This document shows, piece after piece, positions 27,401 to 34,028 of a stretch of 64,000 nt of DNA; the first letter of the stretch is position 1, and the number at the start of each line of letters is the position of its first letter. The stretch is taken from positions 4,086,001-4,150,000 of the forward strand of contig NZ_CP047569.1 of the NCBI RefSeq assembly GCF_009903625.1, read 5' to 3'. Under the pieces are notes generated by a model. That model searched no databases, was not told where the DNA came from, and saw only the letters and a program-made list of their open reading frames with translations. Source of the stretch: Microbulbifer sp. ALW1. Lineage in GTDB: Bacteria > Pseudomonadota > Gammaproteobacteria > Pseudomonadales > Cellvibrionaceae. Position numbers and translations under genes: made by a program.

Positions 27401-29196
27401 AGGTCTTCAATATCGTTGTTATTACAGCCAAGCCATTGAAGATCTTCTACGTAGGTTGCGGCTCCGTGCACGCAGCTTTGCAGCTCTGGGTCGGAAAATG
27501 ACAGGGTGTTGATATCGATGGGTGCAGGATTCGAGTTGGTAACATCGACCTCAACAGGAAACCCCTGTGCCTGAATCTGTGACGCATCCATGTGCAGGTG
27601 ATTGTTGGCATAATCATCTGCAGCAATATAGTTAATTAACCATTTGCCCGCTGCGTCACTGCTATGGAAAACTAGCGTTGCCTGAGTTTGATCGGGAGTA
27701 AAGTACACCGACTTGGAATCAGACTCCCAGTTTTCATGGTAAATTTCGATCCACCCATCTCGTACTCCACTGCCATCGCCATCGTCCAGTTCCAGCTCTA
27801 CGGTAATGGCAACATAGCCATTCGGAGCTTCATCCAGGTTGATGCTGGTAGCAGAGAAAGCGAGGTTGGTAACAACGGGAGCCGCCATGTCGACAGGGCC
27901 CGTGCCATTGACCGTCAGGAGGGTTTCTGTAAATCCCATTACCTCCAATTGCGGCTTGGTCACTTCGAAACAATCGCCACCATCAATACACACATTTCCT
28001 GACAAGGCCCAGTCACCACGCTCGGCATAGGCGCTGAGCCAGCTGCTTCCTTCTGAGGTTCCGTTCCAACTGTCGCAGTAACCGGCGCTGGCCACTCCAC
28101 TCGGGCTAACCAAATGAACACAGGACTCCCAAACGGGAGAGTCGTCAAGCGCACTACCAGAGACGGTAAAAAAGATCTGGTGATCACCATCGTCTGTATC
28201 AATGGCACCGGTGGGCGAGAAGCTGGCTTGGTCCAGCTGCACTGGCAGCTGAGATCCGCTGTAGTCAGAGACTGCAGCGGCCAACGCATTTTCTTCTGCG
28301 CCGCCCGGGGTAAACAGATTGCTTTCCAGTCTCACGTATTGCAGCGTTGAGATCTGGAGCAATGCCGCCAGGTCGTCGTCTTCAAGGCCGTTTTGATCCA
28401 AAATTAGATCTGTCAGGGCCGGAAATGCGGCGCCCAGGTCAGAATAGCCCGCTCCAACCGCATCTGGCAGATCCTTTACCCAGGATCTGTTTAGGTCAAT
28501 ATGAGCAAGATTGGACATTCCCATCAGCGGGCCCAGATCCGATACCCTGCTACCCCACAAGACTACATAGTCCAGAGGTAAGCCGTTGAGGGGGGAGACA
28601 TCTGAAACTGGGTTGCCACCTAGGTCTAGGCCACGCAAACCTGAGACCATTTCCAGTGCGCTAATATCTGTAATCTGGTTCGCCCAGATGCTCAACCATT
28701 CCAAGTTAGGGAAAAACGAGTAGCTAGATAATGATGAAAAATCATTGTCATCTATATTTGATTCAGCGATTTCCAGAAAACGAAGTTGGCTTAAACCGGA
28801 AAGTACTTCGATATCAAAATCTGGAACTCGTGCAATCTGGAGCTGGTTCAACTTGGATAAACCGGCTAGTTCAGAGTATTCCGTCAGCGGGTTGTTGGAC
28901 AACCAAGCCTCAAACAACTCGGTAAGTTGACCGATACCCGACAAGTCCGAAATTTCCCGGTTATTGCAATAGAGATATGTAAATTCACTGATCTCAGTCC
29001 AGCCGTAGTTTACGGCCATTTCATCTACACAGGCTTCAAGGTTTGCATCCGCAAATGTCAGGTCATCGATTTCGGTCGCATATGCGCCAGGGCTAAATAA
29101 CGAAGCGATGATCGCGAAAGGCAGAAGCAGGTGCTTAAAAGTATCCATGACATTCTTTTTGTCGGTGCGCGCTACTTCGGAGTGCTGCAGGTCCAT
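20413..29196 (-). CDS. Giant secreted protein: leucine-rich repeats, TSP3-like calcium repeats, FG-GAP-like repeats
   Basis: Secreted or surface protein of 2,927 residues; function unknown, probably adhesion or matrix binding. ATG 29196 has GAGGAG seven bases upstream; the signal peptide ends near FSPGAYA. Approximate order: SDS22/internalin-type leucine-rich repeats (45-300); a beta-rich domain (310-560); a second LRR block (563-900); Asp-rich calcium repeats such as DTDGDGLTDLFEIQNG (1016-1062); a beta-rich module (1070-1465); calcium repeats (1471-1569); a homologous second module (1570-1950); calcium repeats (1956-2023); a unique beta-rich region (2023-2470); calcium repeats (2476-2583); and seven 49-residue FG-GAP-like repeats (2586-2927). 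No LPXTG-type, autotransporter or obvious type I secretion signal is seen. It lies directly upstream of the polysaccharide genes on the same strand. Confidence 0.9.
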   Translation of the reverse strand: MDLQHSEVARTDKKNVMDTFKHLLLPFAIIASLFSPGAYATEIDDLTFADANLEACVDEMAVNYGWTEISEFTYLYCNNREISDLSGIGQLTELFEAWLSNNPLTEYSELAGLSKLNQLQIARVPDFDIEVLSGLSQLRFLEIAESNIDDNDFSSLSSYSFFPNLEWLSIWANQITDISALEMVSGLRGLDLGGNPVSDVSPLNGLPLDYVVLWGSRVSDLGPLMGMSNLAHIDLNRSWVKDLPDAVGAGYSDLGAAFPALTDLILDQNGLEDDDLAALLQISTLQYVRLESNLFTPGGAEENALAAAVSDYSGSQLPVQLDQASFSPTGAIDTDDGDHQIFFTVSGSALDDSPVWESCVHLVSPSGVASAGYCDSWNGTSEGSSWLSAYAERGDWALSGNVCIDGGDCFEVTKPQLEVMGFTETLLTVNGTGPVDMAAPVVTNLAFSATSINLDEAPNGYVAITVELELDDGDGSGVRDGWIEIYHENWESDSKSVYFTPDQTQATLVFHSSDAAGKWLINYIAADDYANNHLHMDASQIQAQGFPVEVDVTNSNPAPIDINTLSFSDPELQSCVHGAATYVEDLQWLGCNNNDIEDLGGIEQLFMLQSLDLNSGGAFSDLSPVTQLPLLTDLHFAGAAVSDLTPLSGLPIHSVNISWNPIADLSVLDSLPVLRQLWADGTGMTALPNFAVPHAVETLDVNDNPISDVGGMINELNSLPSLRHLGISSLGVSDISFLADFPQLTGLNAWNSGISDISVLADLPNLSYLNLSDNLIEDISPLTGAPLNSDIYLGNNRISDLQPLANKDIWGLDVSRNRLVDISTVSTLSNLHWLNANENAITTIPDLSSKSNFQHLYMNHNALTDITPLQSVTDLRNVDLWGNAIPQDDLALISPVDWYSADFGRPEITALSIDPTTIDLTNGSAEASVVFSTADQDNVNYSNVSLHFSPEDVEQHYLYLDGSSTEGLLYVPDWASLGEWDVWVDFGHANGHFDLRGPALAAMGFNATVTTTAIDPNIDTDGDGLTDLFEIQNGFDPDYAGDANEDDDNDGFSNLHETMAGTDRADEFSFPPSMDNPGEGRYLLGEQGNFAANAYVLDLAGDGIGNDDEGRFAKHNGSANFTWMHDGNAITGIGNGSYVNRDYWFVDELGYGTEIEEWVDSISIFEVQSGPAPVWKIVTVGRYVYPTEALPEEAFVDVYEYQLLGTGSTDAPALSSGTFTTRIGVGTDYSVDPSWVTYPTEIVLNGDNSGHLVVPTEIGGSGNHPVTWNTEGDGTLVADYDGSSARTTTYFIETFGKGIKTVVLHEFDSAAPGLSGSAAAEQSMWEEVTIGSLSASDVVGRLENAPEGDPSGSTTFALVFNDDGLGYQESLYEGAWYQGAPFGWEIVDNTVVAHYYRDENWTYYAESDCQGAAECHEYRRRHVTFNDAEDTSGDGTNDRFYITIRQGYGYFCEGQLCDWSGYIGQFVRGILDSDGDGMSDDWEIANGLDPYNGDDAWYDADSDGLLNIDEYSIGTNAQSQDSDADGLTDSEEWNTGLDPLSSNMGGDQDNDGFLDLHEVKVGTDPHDSSSTPALLADPGTGEFMFTNFGGFQGSNYGGLLNLETDGSSRLSTQLHDISGSWTYAGTHLEIDLGGYLAGDWWTWNNLAQADVQEQVIFDKVYYFEFDQGDGNTTWKQIIVGRLHYPNGEFPDEGYTSEWNHNLVDSGSLYNAGIGEGEYATLAFDTLGTEDPGIKLGPTRLTLSTTPANSSDALNERSDLSWSDDGNGTLVLDYGNGNTTEYRFTDAIGNSRNALAVYQFDGARYATSVLFHNHVDLGLTAPDIVGLYVSDGRDSLDGTPQFGLEFAGDGQAYHLYWDGSQWNREGWSYTWYLQGGTVFAHAWVDAETGTRYNESTCGGNDANCVLWRERQVTINDIVGDEIYFTNHQVFDWEYDGTFDNNFWNGYVSIFQKIVPPGDFDNDGINDNEDLDDDNDGIPDQLEIDNGLNPLDASDSLADPDADGYSNYQEILAGTDLNEISDFPAGDLYYTMGIESDIVWGSDVSWASQGNGQDWHYRSFAAYGNTPLFIDGSGTQTMRADTRGDFNIAERFIDVAGADNAFVSSYYGWSGCPEGEDCVSQINFDGNFWSRSDGAEGMATSDRGLMFNSELVEGGAQTRYTWTTFRVKAPDALSLADINGVWHISNWGREFERGSSYSEGHYIGNADWQFNGDGTCQQVTPFDYHDIWASFDGQNLAPQGIDEESGQDNLEACSYTVDPVAGRVLVDLKLGGDDENTVVALNIDAAKQRMIAVYMDDEDWGVGAGMVMAIKKGDAASYASNAVLNGTVFMTGNLSFLDWGNSVDTRSTGARIARAVIDFDGNGATDGEGYNACTLQRVEKFQGHNLGGYIGSDGWQSAWQYSSVSYPSQCRYRVNADGTVDLEQGEPDELVSTVFQLDANGELLTATYVGNGYSEQLLGVVLSGVADPVMASVRFIDFGFFDTDGDGMDDNFEIAFSLDLNGDDSTGDPDQDGLTNLEEFEIGTNPLEADSDGDGMDDAYEAANNLDPTVDDAAADADEDGATNLEEFEAGTDPQDPGSVPNTVAAVKDDFNGDGKSDIFWHNPNNLWTMIWEMDGTSVTSSPWVKQYASGWEVVAMADFNGDLKTDILWQNPDNLWTMIWEMDGTTVTNAQWVKSYGTEWEVAAVADFNADGKSDILWKSASLQMTMIWEMDGTTVVASPWVKSFANGWDIAAVEDFNGDGKADILWQSQAQQMTMIWEMDGATVVKSPWVKQFASGWEIASVADFNGDGKADILWKSDSLQMTMIWEMDGTTVTKSPWVKQFATGWEVAAVADFNGDGKSDILWLHPGSRNTMIWQMDGTSVVASPWVKQFAADWEIVKVADFNGDGKSDILWQNPQNKWTMIWEMDGTTVAKSPWVKQYASDWLAM

Positions 29197-29277
29197 GACA
29201 GGGCTCCTCGTGATGTTCCGTCTACGAGTCAATAACAGCCAACTCGCTGTAATTAATTTACTGGTGCTGACTTGGGC

Positions 29278-29640
29278 TTACTGAATTGCCTGTGGAGAAC
29301 CCAACTGGCGGCGCTGAATAACTTCTCGACTGGCCTGGGCCATCCGAGCTTCAGCGGTTTGCTGCTGGGTTGAGAGGCGGGATAGAGAGTTTTGCTGGCG
29401 CTGCTGCTTTGCGCGGCGCTCGAGGTACTCTTCTCGACTGGATTTGCGTGTTTGAGAATCGACGGCAAGGTCGCGTCGCTCAAACGCATTTAATTTTTTC
29501 TGTAGAGAAGCGACGACAAGCTGCGTCTCTGCAGCTTTATCTGAAACTTTCTGATATTGAATGAAGCCGAAAACATTGCCGGCAACAGATAAAACGAGTG
29601 CGACTGCAAGCGATACTTGCAGATTCAGTTGTACTTTCAC
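29278..29640 (-). CDS. Small membrane-anchored coiled-coil protein, unknown function
   Basis: 120-residue protein from GTG 29640, which has AGGGGG upstream; the longer frame to 29676 would need a TTG without a site. One membrane helix (SLAVALVLSVAGNVFGFIQY, residues about 9-28) is followed by a charged, Gln/Arg-rich helical stretch likely to form a coiled coil (about 30-110). No known domain is recognised. It lies 81 bases upstream of the giant gene on the same strand and could be co-transcribed, perhaps as an assembly or secretion helper; that is inference from position only. A CRP-like site is about 190 bases upstream. Confidence 0.6.
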   Translation of the reverse strand: MKVQLNLQVSLAVALVLSVAGNVFGFIQYQKVSDKAAETQLVVASLQKKLNAFERRDLAVDSQTRKSSREEYLERRAKQQRQQNSLSRLSTQQQTAEARMAQASREVIQRRQLGSPQAIQ

Positions 29641-29831
29641 CCTGCCCCCTAAATAAAGATTCTTTCCAAAAATCAATAGGTAGCCCTAAACGGGCGAGCA
29701 TCAATTCTGTCGGCCACCCCAAAATGCGGTCGACAGAAACTCCAGCGCTCTAAATTAGATTTATTCACGCTACCCGCCCTCAGCTCCCTTTATGGGCAGG
29801 TATGGAGGTACTTACTGCATCAACACTTCTA

Positions 29832-29847
29832 CGTGACTGTAATCACA
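29832..29847. promoter_or_regulatory. CRP-like site
   Basis: CGTGACTGTAATCACA matches 9 of 10 fixed positions of TGTGA-N6-TCACA. It is about 190 bases upstream of the small membrane-protein gene and hence of the giant-protein gene. Confidence 0.42.
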
Positions 29848-29967
29848 AAAAACTGTCGCAATACTGCAAAAATTACACGAAAGGCAATTTTGGGAGCTAA
29901 ATTGCGATCAATTTTCAATCAAAAATGCTGAAAAAAGAATTCCACGTTCAGAATGATTTTTACCATC

Positions 29968-30016
29968 AAAAAACAAGGACAATAAATAGCCCCTTATAGC
30001 CATTTATTGTCCTTGT
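29968..30016 (-). terminator. Rho-independent terminator of galU
   Basis: A perfect 15-bp stem, ACAAGGACAATAAAT (29973-29987) with its complement at 30002-30016, is followed on the minus strand by six T. It begins about 40 bases after the galU stop. Confidence 0.85.
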
Positions 30017-30056
30017 GGACGGATCTGATAAAGAAAGGAAGAAAGAAGAAGCTGAT

Positions 30057-30968
30057 TTATACCGCTTCAGCGACTTTTACCTGCTGCGTACCAAGTAGCG
30101 CTTTCAGCTCTTGGCCAATTTCCGCGTGCTGCAGGCCGTACTCCAGCTGCGCCTTCATATAGCCGAGCTTGTTGCCGCAGTCGTGGCTGTGGCCGACGAT
30201 GCGATAGGCTTCTACGGTTTGTTTTTTAAGTAGCTCATCAATGGCGTCTGTGAGCTGGATTTCACCACCGGCTCCTGGCTTGGTGTCTTCCAGCAGGCCC
30301 CAAATCTCTGCAGGCAGTACGTAGCGGCCTACAACCGCCATGTTGGAAGGGGCGGCGTCGACTTCCGGCTTTTCTACCATACCGTCGATCTTGGCAGTGC
30401 CGCCGGTTTGCAGATCCGCGCCCAGGCAGTCCACCACACCGTATTTGCTGACCTGGCTCCACTCTACGGGCTCGACCATGATCTGGCTGGCTTTGCTGGT
30501 AGCAAAGTTTCTCACCATGTCGGCGAGGTTGCTGGCCTTGAGGTCCGCGGCGTATTGGTCGATCAGTACATCTGGCAGCAACACGGCGAAGGGGTTCTCC
30601 CCCACGACCGGGCGGGCGCAGCTGATGGCGTGACCCAGGCCTTTGGCTTCTGCCTGGCGTACGGAAATTACGGTCACGTCTTTGGGGACGATGGAGCGTA
30701 CTTCTTCCAACAGCTGGCGCTTGAGGCGGTTTTCCAGCTGGGCTTCCAGCTCAAAGGAGGTATCGAAGTGGTTTTCGATGGCGTTTTTACTGGCGTGGGT
30801 GACCAGTACGATTTCTTTGATGCCGGCGGCAACCGCTTCGTTAACCACATACTGGATCAACGGCTTGTCCACGATGGGCAGCATCTCTTTGGGGATGGCC
30901 TTGGTGGCAGGGAGCATGCGGGTGCCAAGGCCGGCTACCGGGATTACGGCTTTTTTTACTTCATTCAT
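30057..30968 (-). CDS. galU: UTP--glucose-1-phosphate uridylyltransferase
   Basis: Makes UDP-glucose from UTP and glucose-1-phosphate, the substrate of the UDP-glucose dehydrogenase encoded at 13190-14554 and of glucosyltransferases. The 303 residues have the nucleotidyltransferase signature [20 protein letters not shown] (14-33), then [17 protein letters not shown] and VEKPE. Length and motifs are standard for bacterial GalU. Start ATG 30968 lies after AAAGGAACTTAGGA. It is followed by a strong terminator, so it is probably a single-gene transcript. A CRP-like site lies 69 bases upstream within the element shared with the metallo-hydrolase promoter region. Confidence 0.95.
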   Translation of the reverse strand: MNEVKKAVIPVAGLGTRMLPATKAIPKEMLPIVDKPLIQYVVNEAVAAGIKEIVLVTHASKNAIENHFDTSFELEAQLENRLKRQLLEEVRSIVPKDVTVISVRQAEAKGLGHAISCARPVVGENPFAVLLPDVLIDQYAADLKASNLADMVRNFATSKASQIMVEPVEWSQVSKYGVVDCLGADLQTGGTAKIDGMVEKPEVDAAPSNMAVVGRYVLPAEIWGLLEDTKPGAGGEIQLTDAIDELLKKQTVEAYRIVGHSHDCGNKLGYMKAQLEYGLQHAEIGQELKALLGTQQVKVAEAV

Positions 30969-31423
30969 TCCTAAGTTCCTTTCTTCACTCTTTTTTTATT
31001 TGGCATCCGGTCCAAATAAATTGGAGACACCCGAATCGTGACAGGCGTCACACTTTATCAGCTAATTATGACAATTCAACAAAAAGGGAGACAAGCGTCA
31101 GGCTCTGACCCCTTTGTATAGATTTGTCACTTTTACCTCGGTAACGCCCTCTATTTATTCATCAGCAAGTTGCGTACCAACTGTACGGCTTGCGTATTTT
31201 ACAACCTATTCTCTGCGCAGCCTGGCCCGGGTTTCTACGTCACAAGCCATTTGTGGCGGCCACTTCTGCCTAAGCCGCTTCGCGCCGCCCTCACTTCTCC
31301 GTCGCAGTGCCAAACTTTTAGCCGACTCGCTCACTTTTTGAGCGATACATTTTATGCGAAAGCAAAGACTTCCTTGTAACTGCACTTTGGCTCTTTCGGC
31401 CGTATTACTGCGCAGGAGTTGTA
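30969..31423. promoter_or_regulatory. Divergent promoter region between galU and lapG
   Basis: 455 bases between two divergent genes. It contains the CRP-like site and 42-bp shared element near galU and a stretch at 31097-31113 (CAGGCTCTGACCCCTTT) resembling a dispersed gammaproteobacterial repeat. Small frames here are not convincing genes. Confidence 0.5.
31037..31052. promoter_or_regulatory. CRP-like site upstream of galU
   Basis: CGTGACAGGCGTCACA matches 9 of 10 fixed CRP positions. It is embedded in the 42-bp element 31038-31079, which matches 16490-16531 at 37 positions. Confidence 0.5.
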
Positions 31424-32155
31424 ATGGGTAGTACCTGTGACCAGCAAAAGTCCCTTAGAGTCCGACGTAGATTTTCGCGCCATGCTCATTTGGTGCTGAT
31501 CATACCCTCCTTGGCCTTGCTCTTCACCAGCGGCCTGCTGATGGCCGCGGCTGCAGTTGCCCCCCTCAAGTTGCCAGAGGGCCTGGTACAGGAGATGAGC
31601 AACCACTACGGGCCCGAGGCCAGGGTCCGGCTACTCAGCTGGCAAATGATGGTTAAGGAACAATCGCAGGTACTGGAATGGCAACGCCTACAGCACATTA
31701 ATGCGTTCCTGAATCGCATCCCCTTTGCCGAAGACCAGGATCACTGGCAACAGCAGGACTACTGGGCCACACCGGTGCAGTTCCTCGCCTCTAACGGCGG
31801 CGATTGTGAAGACTTTGCCATTGCCAAACTCTTCAGCCTGCAGGGCGCCAACATAGATCCAGACAAACTGCGCCTTATGTATGTCACCGCCAAAGAGCTG
31901 GGCCAGGCGCATATGGTACTGGTGTACCGGGCCAACCCCGGTGAGCACCCATTGGTGCTGGACAATATGGCCGGTGAAATCATTGCCGCTCGCGATCGCA
32001 CAGATCTGGTTCCGGTGTACAGCTTCAACGCCAGTGGCCTGTGGCTGAACAACCGTACAGAGCAAAACGAACACGAAGTAAAAGTCCGCAACCACTCGGG
32101 CTCCAGCCTGTGGCGCGAACTGGTAGCGCGTATGGAAAAAGAAGGAGTGCTCTGA
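31424..32155 (+). CDS. lapG: LapG-type periplasmic cysteine protease (transglutaminase-like)
   Basis: Family of calcium-dependent periplasmic proteases that release large adhesins of the LapA type by cutting near their N-terminus. The 243 residues have a long N-terminus with one hydrophobic segment (VLIIPSLALLFTSGLLMAAA), serving as signal or anchor. The triad is visible: C128 in NGGDCEDFAIAK, H163 in GQAHMVLVY and D180 in LVLDNM. ATG 31424 has AGGAG five bases upstream. It is followed after three bases by the LapD-like gene, the usual pairing. No LapA-like substrate with a retention module is in the window. Confidence 0.92.
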   Translation: MGSTCDQQKSLRVRRRFSRHAHLVLIIPSLALLFTSGLLMAAAAVAPLKLPEGLVQEMSNHYGPEARVRLLSWQMMVKEQSQVLEWQRLQHINAFLNRIPFAEDQDHWQQQDYWATPVQFLASNGGDCEDFAIAKLFSLQGANIDPDKLRLMYVTAKELGQAHMVLVYRANPGEHPLVLDNMAGEIIAARDRTDLVPVYSFNASGLWLNNRTEQNEHEVKVRNHSGSSLWRELVARMEKEGVL

Positions 32156-32158
32156 GCA

Positions 32159-32893
32159 ATGGCTGCTTATAAATTGCACAATTACTGGTCAATCATCGGG
32201 TGGGGGCGTTTTACCCTCCGCTGTGTGCTGGGCCTTGGGGCGCTGGTGCTGTTCAGCTTGCTGGTGGTGCGGACGCAGGTTTTGGAAATGCAGAAATTGC
32301 AGGCCCTGGACAGTGCCAAAGCCATCGGTGCAGCGTTGCAGCCTTATATGCACCGCAACGATGTCCACAGTGGCAATATAAATAGTGGCGATGGTATCCC
32401 AGCCGCCCCTGAATGGCGCCATGCCAGTAATGCACTCATCCGGGATACCTTACTCAGCGCTATCGGCCAAAGTGGCGCCTATGGACAGATCATCTTAATA
32501 GACCCGGACGGCAACACTTTATATGAACAGCGATATGTCTTGGCGGACCCGGGCGTGCCGCTGTGGTTTCAGCGTTTGTTGCCGATTAATCCACCAATTG
32601 TGCAAGCCGAGGTACTGGCTGGCTGGGATATTGCAGGGACTCTATCAGTAAGCCGCCACCCGGCTGCGGGTTACCAGCTGGTATGGCGTATGGCATTGGG
32701 CCTGGCCGGGCCGGGGCTGATTATGCTGACTACCGCAATCTGGTTACGGCGCCGGCGACTCCAGGCGGATGCGCAAATAATGGAGGACTGGCAACGCACC
32801 CAGGACCTGCTGCAAAACCGTGTTTACCAGTTAACCGCGCAGCTGGAGACACACGAAGAGCGCACTTTGTACGAAAAAGAAGCGGCCGACTAA
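32159..32893 (+). CDS. LapD-like inner-membrane receptor lacking GGDEF and EAL domains
   Basis: Corresponds to the N-terminal half of LapD, the inner-membrane receptor that sequesters LapG. It has TM1 (residues about 17-37), a LapD/MoxY-type periplasmic domain with DSAKAIGAALQP and QIILIDPDGNTLYEQRY (40-170), TM2 (175-197), and then only about 45 residues of charged coiled coil ending in a normal stop. LapD proteins are about 650 residues with HAMP, degenerate GGDEF and EAL domains that bind cyclic di-GMP; these are absent, and no homologous coding is seen downstream before 33102. It may be a dedicated LapG-binding protein or a truncated LapD. Confidence 0.8.
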   Translation: MAAYKLHNYWSIIGWGRFTLRCVLGLGALVLFSLLVVRTQVLEMQKLQALDSAKAIGAALQPYMHRNDVHSGNINSGDGIPAAPEWRHASNALIRDTLLSAIGQSGAYGQIILIDPDGNTLYEQRYVLADPGVPLWFQRLLPINPPIVQAEVLAGWDIAGTLSVSRHPAAGYQLVWRMALGLAGPGLIMLTTAIWLRRRRLQADAQIMEDWQRTQDLLQNRVYQLTAQLETHEERTLYEKEAAD

Positions 32894-33101
32894 GTGAGCT
32901 CTGAGTAAGCGCCCTTATATGTAGCGGATTTTCCTAGCTCTTTAGGGCTAAATTTTTTCCATTTTGTGCGCTTGTTTTAAGACCTTCGTGAATTTTTGCG
33001 GCCAGGTAAGTGGCGCAGGCTTCCCATTTGCAGTATAGGCGCTACAATCCTCCGCAGTTTCGAAAGGAATCTACCGAAAATAATCTTCTTTAGGGGGAAG
33101 T

Positions 33102-33905
33102 ATGAAAAAGTCAGCATTGGGGTTCGCACTGGGTGCGAGTTTGCTGAGCAGCGTAGCCTTTGCCGATGTGGCACAGTACATCCAGGCCGGCTACTCCATG
33201 GAACAAGTGATTGAGCTTGCCACGCAGGAAGGCCTGTCTGTAGAAGAGATTGTTGCGCAAGCCGTGGCCGCCTCTCCTGAGCAGGCCGGTGCCATTGTTG
33301 CCGCCGCCGTTGCCGCCAACCCGGACAGCGCTGCCAGCGTGGTAAGTGCCGCCGTTACTGCCAACCCGGCCGTTGCAGAGGCTGTGGTAAGCGCAGCGGT
33401 TGCTACCAACCCGGCGACTGCGGCTGCCGCTGTGAGCGGTGCTGTTGCAGCCAACCCGGAGACTGCCCAGGCAGCGGTGAGCGCTGCGGTTAAAACCAAC
33501 CCGGCTGTGGCGGAAGCTGCGGTTAGCGGTGCGGTATCTACCAACTCAGCAACTGCGGCTGCCGCTGTGAGCGGTGCAGTTTCTGCCGGTGCAGATAGCA
33601 CGCAGGTTGCTACCGCTGCTATTGCCAGCGGCGGTGACACCAGCGCAGTTTCTGCCGCTACCGCTTCCTCCGGACAAACCACTACCACCACTAGTGAGAC
33701 TGCGTCCACCGAGACTGGCAGCACCGAAACAGGCGGCACGACCGAGAGCGGCAGCGCACTGACTTCGCCGACCACCGGCACCACAACCACCACGACTACA
33801 ACCACACCAACAGCACCAACTGCGCCAGTGGTTAACCTGCCCCCGCCCCCACCCGCTGGCTGCGGCGGCGGCAATGAGTGTGGAGACACCGCCTCTCCGA
33901 GCTGA
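33102..33905 (+). CDS. Secreted Ala-rich protein with 15-residue repeats
   Basis: 267 residues with a clear signal peptide (cleavage after SSVAFA). After a short helical segment come about six tandem 15-residue repeats of the type AAVAANPDSAASVVS (33297-33570), then a Thr/Ser-rich linker and a C-terminus with PPPPPAG and a CGGGNEC pair. The Asn-Pro at a fixed place in each repeat suggests short helices turned every 15 residues. No known family was recognised. GGGGGAAG precedes the start, and a terminator follows the stop. Next to lapG/lapD-like genes it might be a surface or matrix component, but it does not show a LapA retention module. Confidence 0.75.
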   Translation: MKKSALGFALGASLLSSVAFADVAQYIQAGYSMEQVIELATQEGLSVEEIVAQAVAASPEQAGAIVAAAVAANPDSAASVVSAAVTANPAVAEAVVSAAVATNPATAAAAVSGAVAANPETAQAAVSAAVKTNPAVAEAAVSGAVSTNSATAAAAVSGAVSAGADSTQVATAAIASGGDTSAVSAATASSGQTTTTTSETASTETGSTETGGTTESGSALTSPTTGTTTTTTTTTPTAPTAPVVNLPPPPPAGCGGGNECGDTASPS

Positions 33906-33925
33906 TATCAGCGCTCGCTTAACAG

Positions 33926-33949
33926 AAAAGGCCCGCAAGGGCCTTTTTT
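33926..33949 (+). terminator. Rho-independent terminator
   Basis: Stem AAAAGGCCC/GGGCCTTTT with a GCAA loop and a run of six T, 20 bases after the Ala-rich gene. Confidence 0.88.
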
Positions 33950-34028
33950 GCGTTTTAATTACTGGTCGCAGTGACCGTTTACATATTGTAATAATCGAAC
34001 GATTCGACCCTATCTACTGTAGTAGTCC

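Larger units (their letters stand above)
29641..30056. other. Intergenic region with CRP-like site and galU terminator
   Basis: 416 bases without a gene. It holds a CRP-like site (29832-29847) that would serve the downstream minus-strand genes and the galU terminator (29968-30016). The remainder is AT-rich and has no other recognisable element. Confidence 0.6.

Noticed and set aside
33191..33889. Minus-strand frame opposite the Ala-rich gene
   Set aside because: Its Val/Ala/Ser repeats mirror the plus-strand repeats; the plus frame has the signal peptide, ribosome site and terminator.
33102..33905. Ala-rich protein as a LapA-type LapG substrate
   Set aside because: No LapA retention module or type I secretion signal; it has an ordinary Sec signal peptide.
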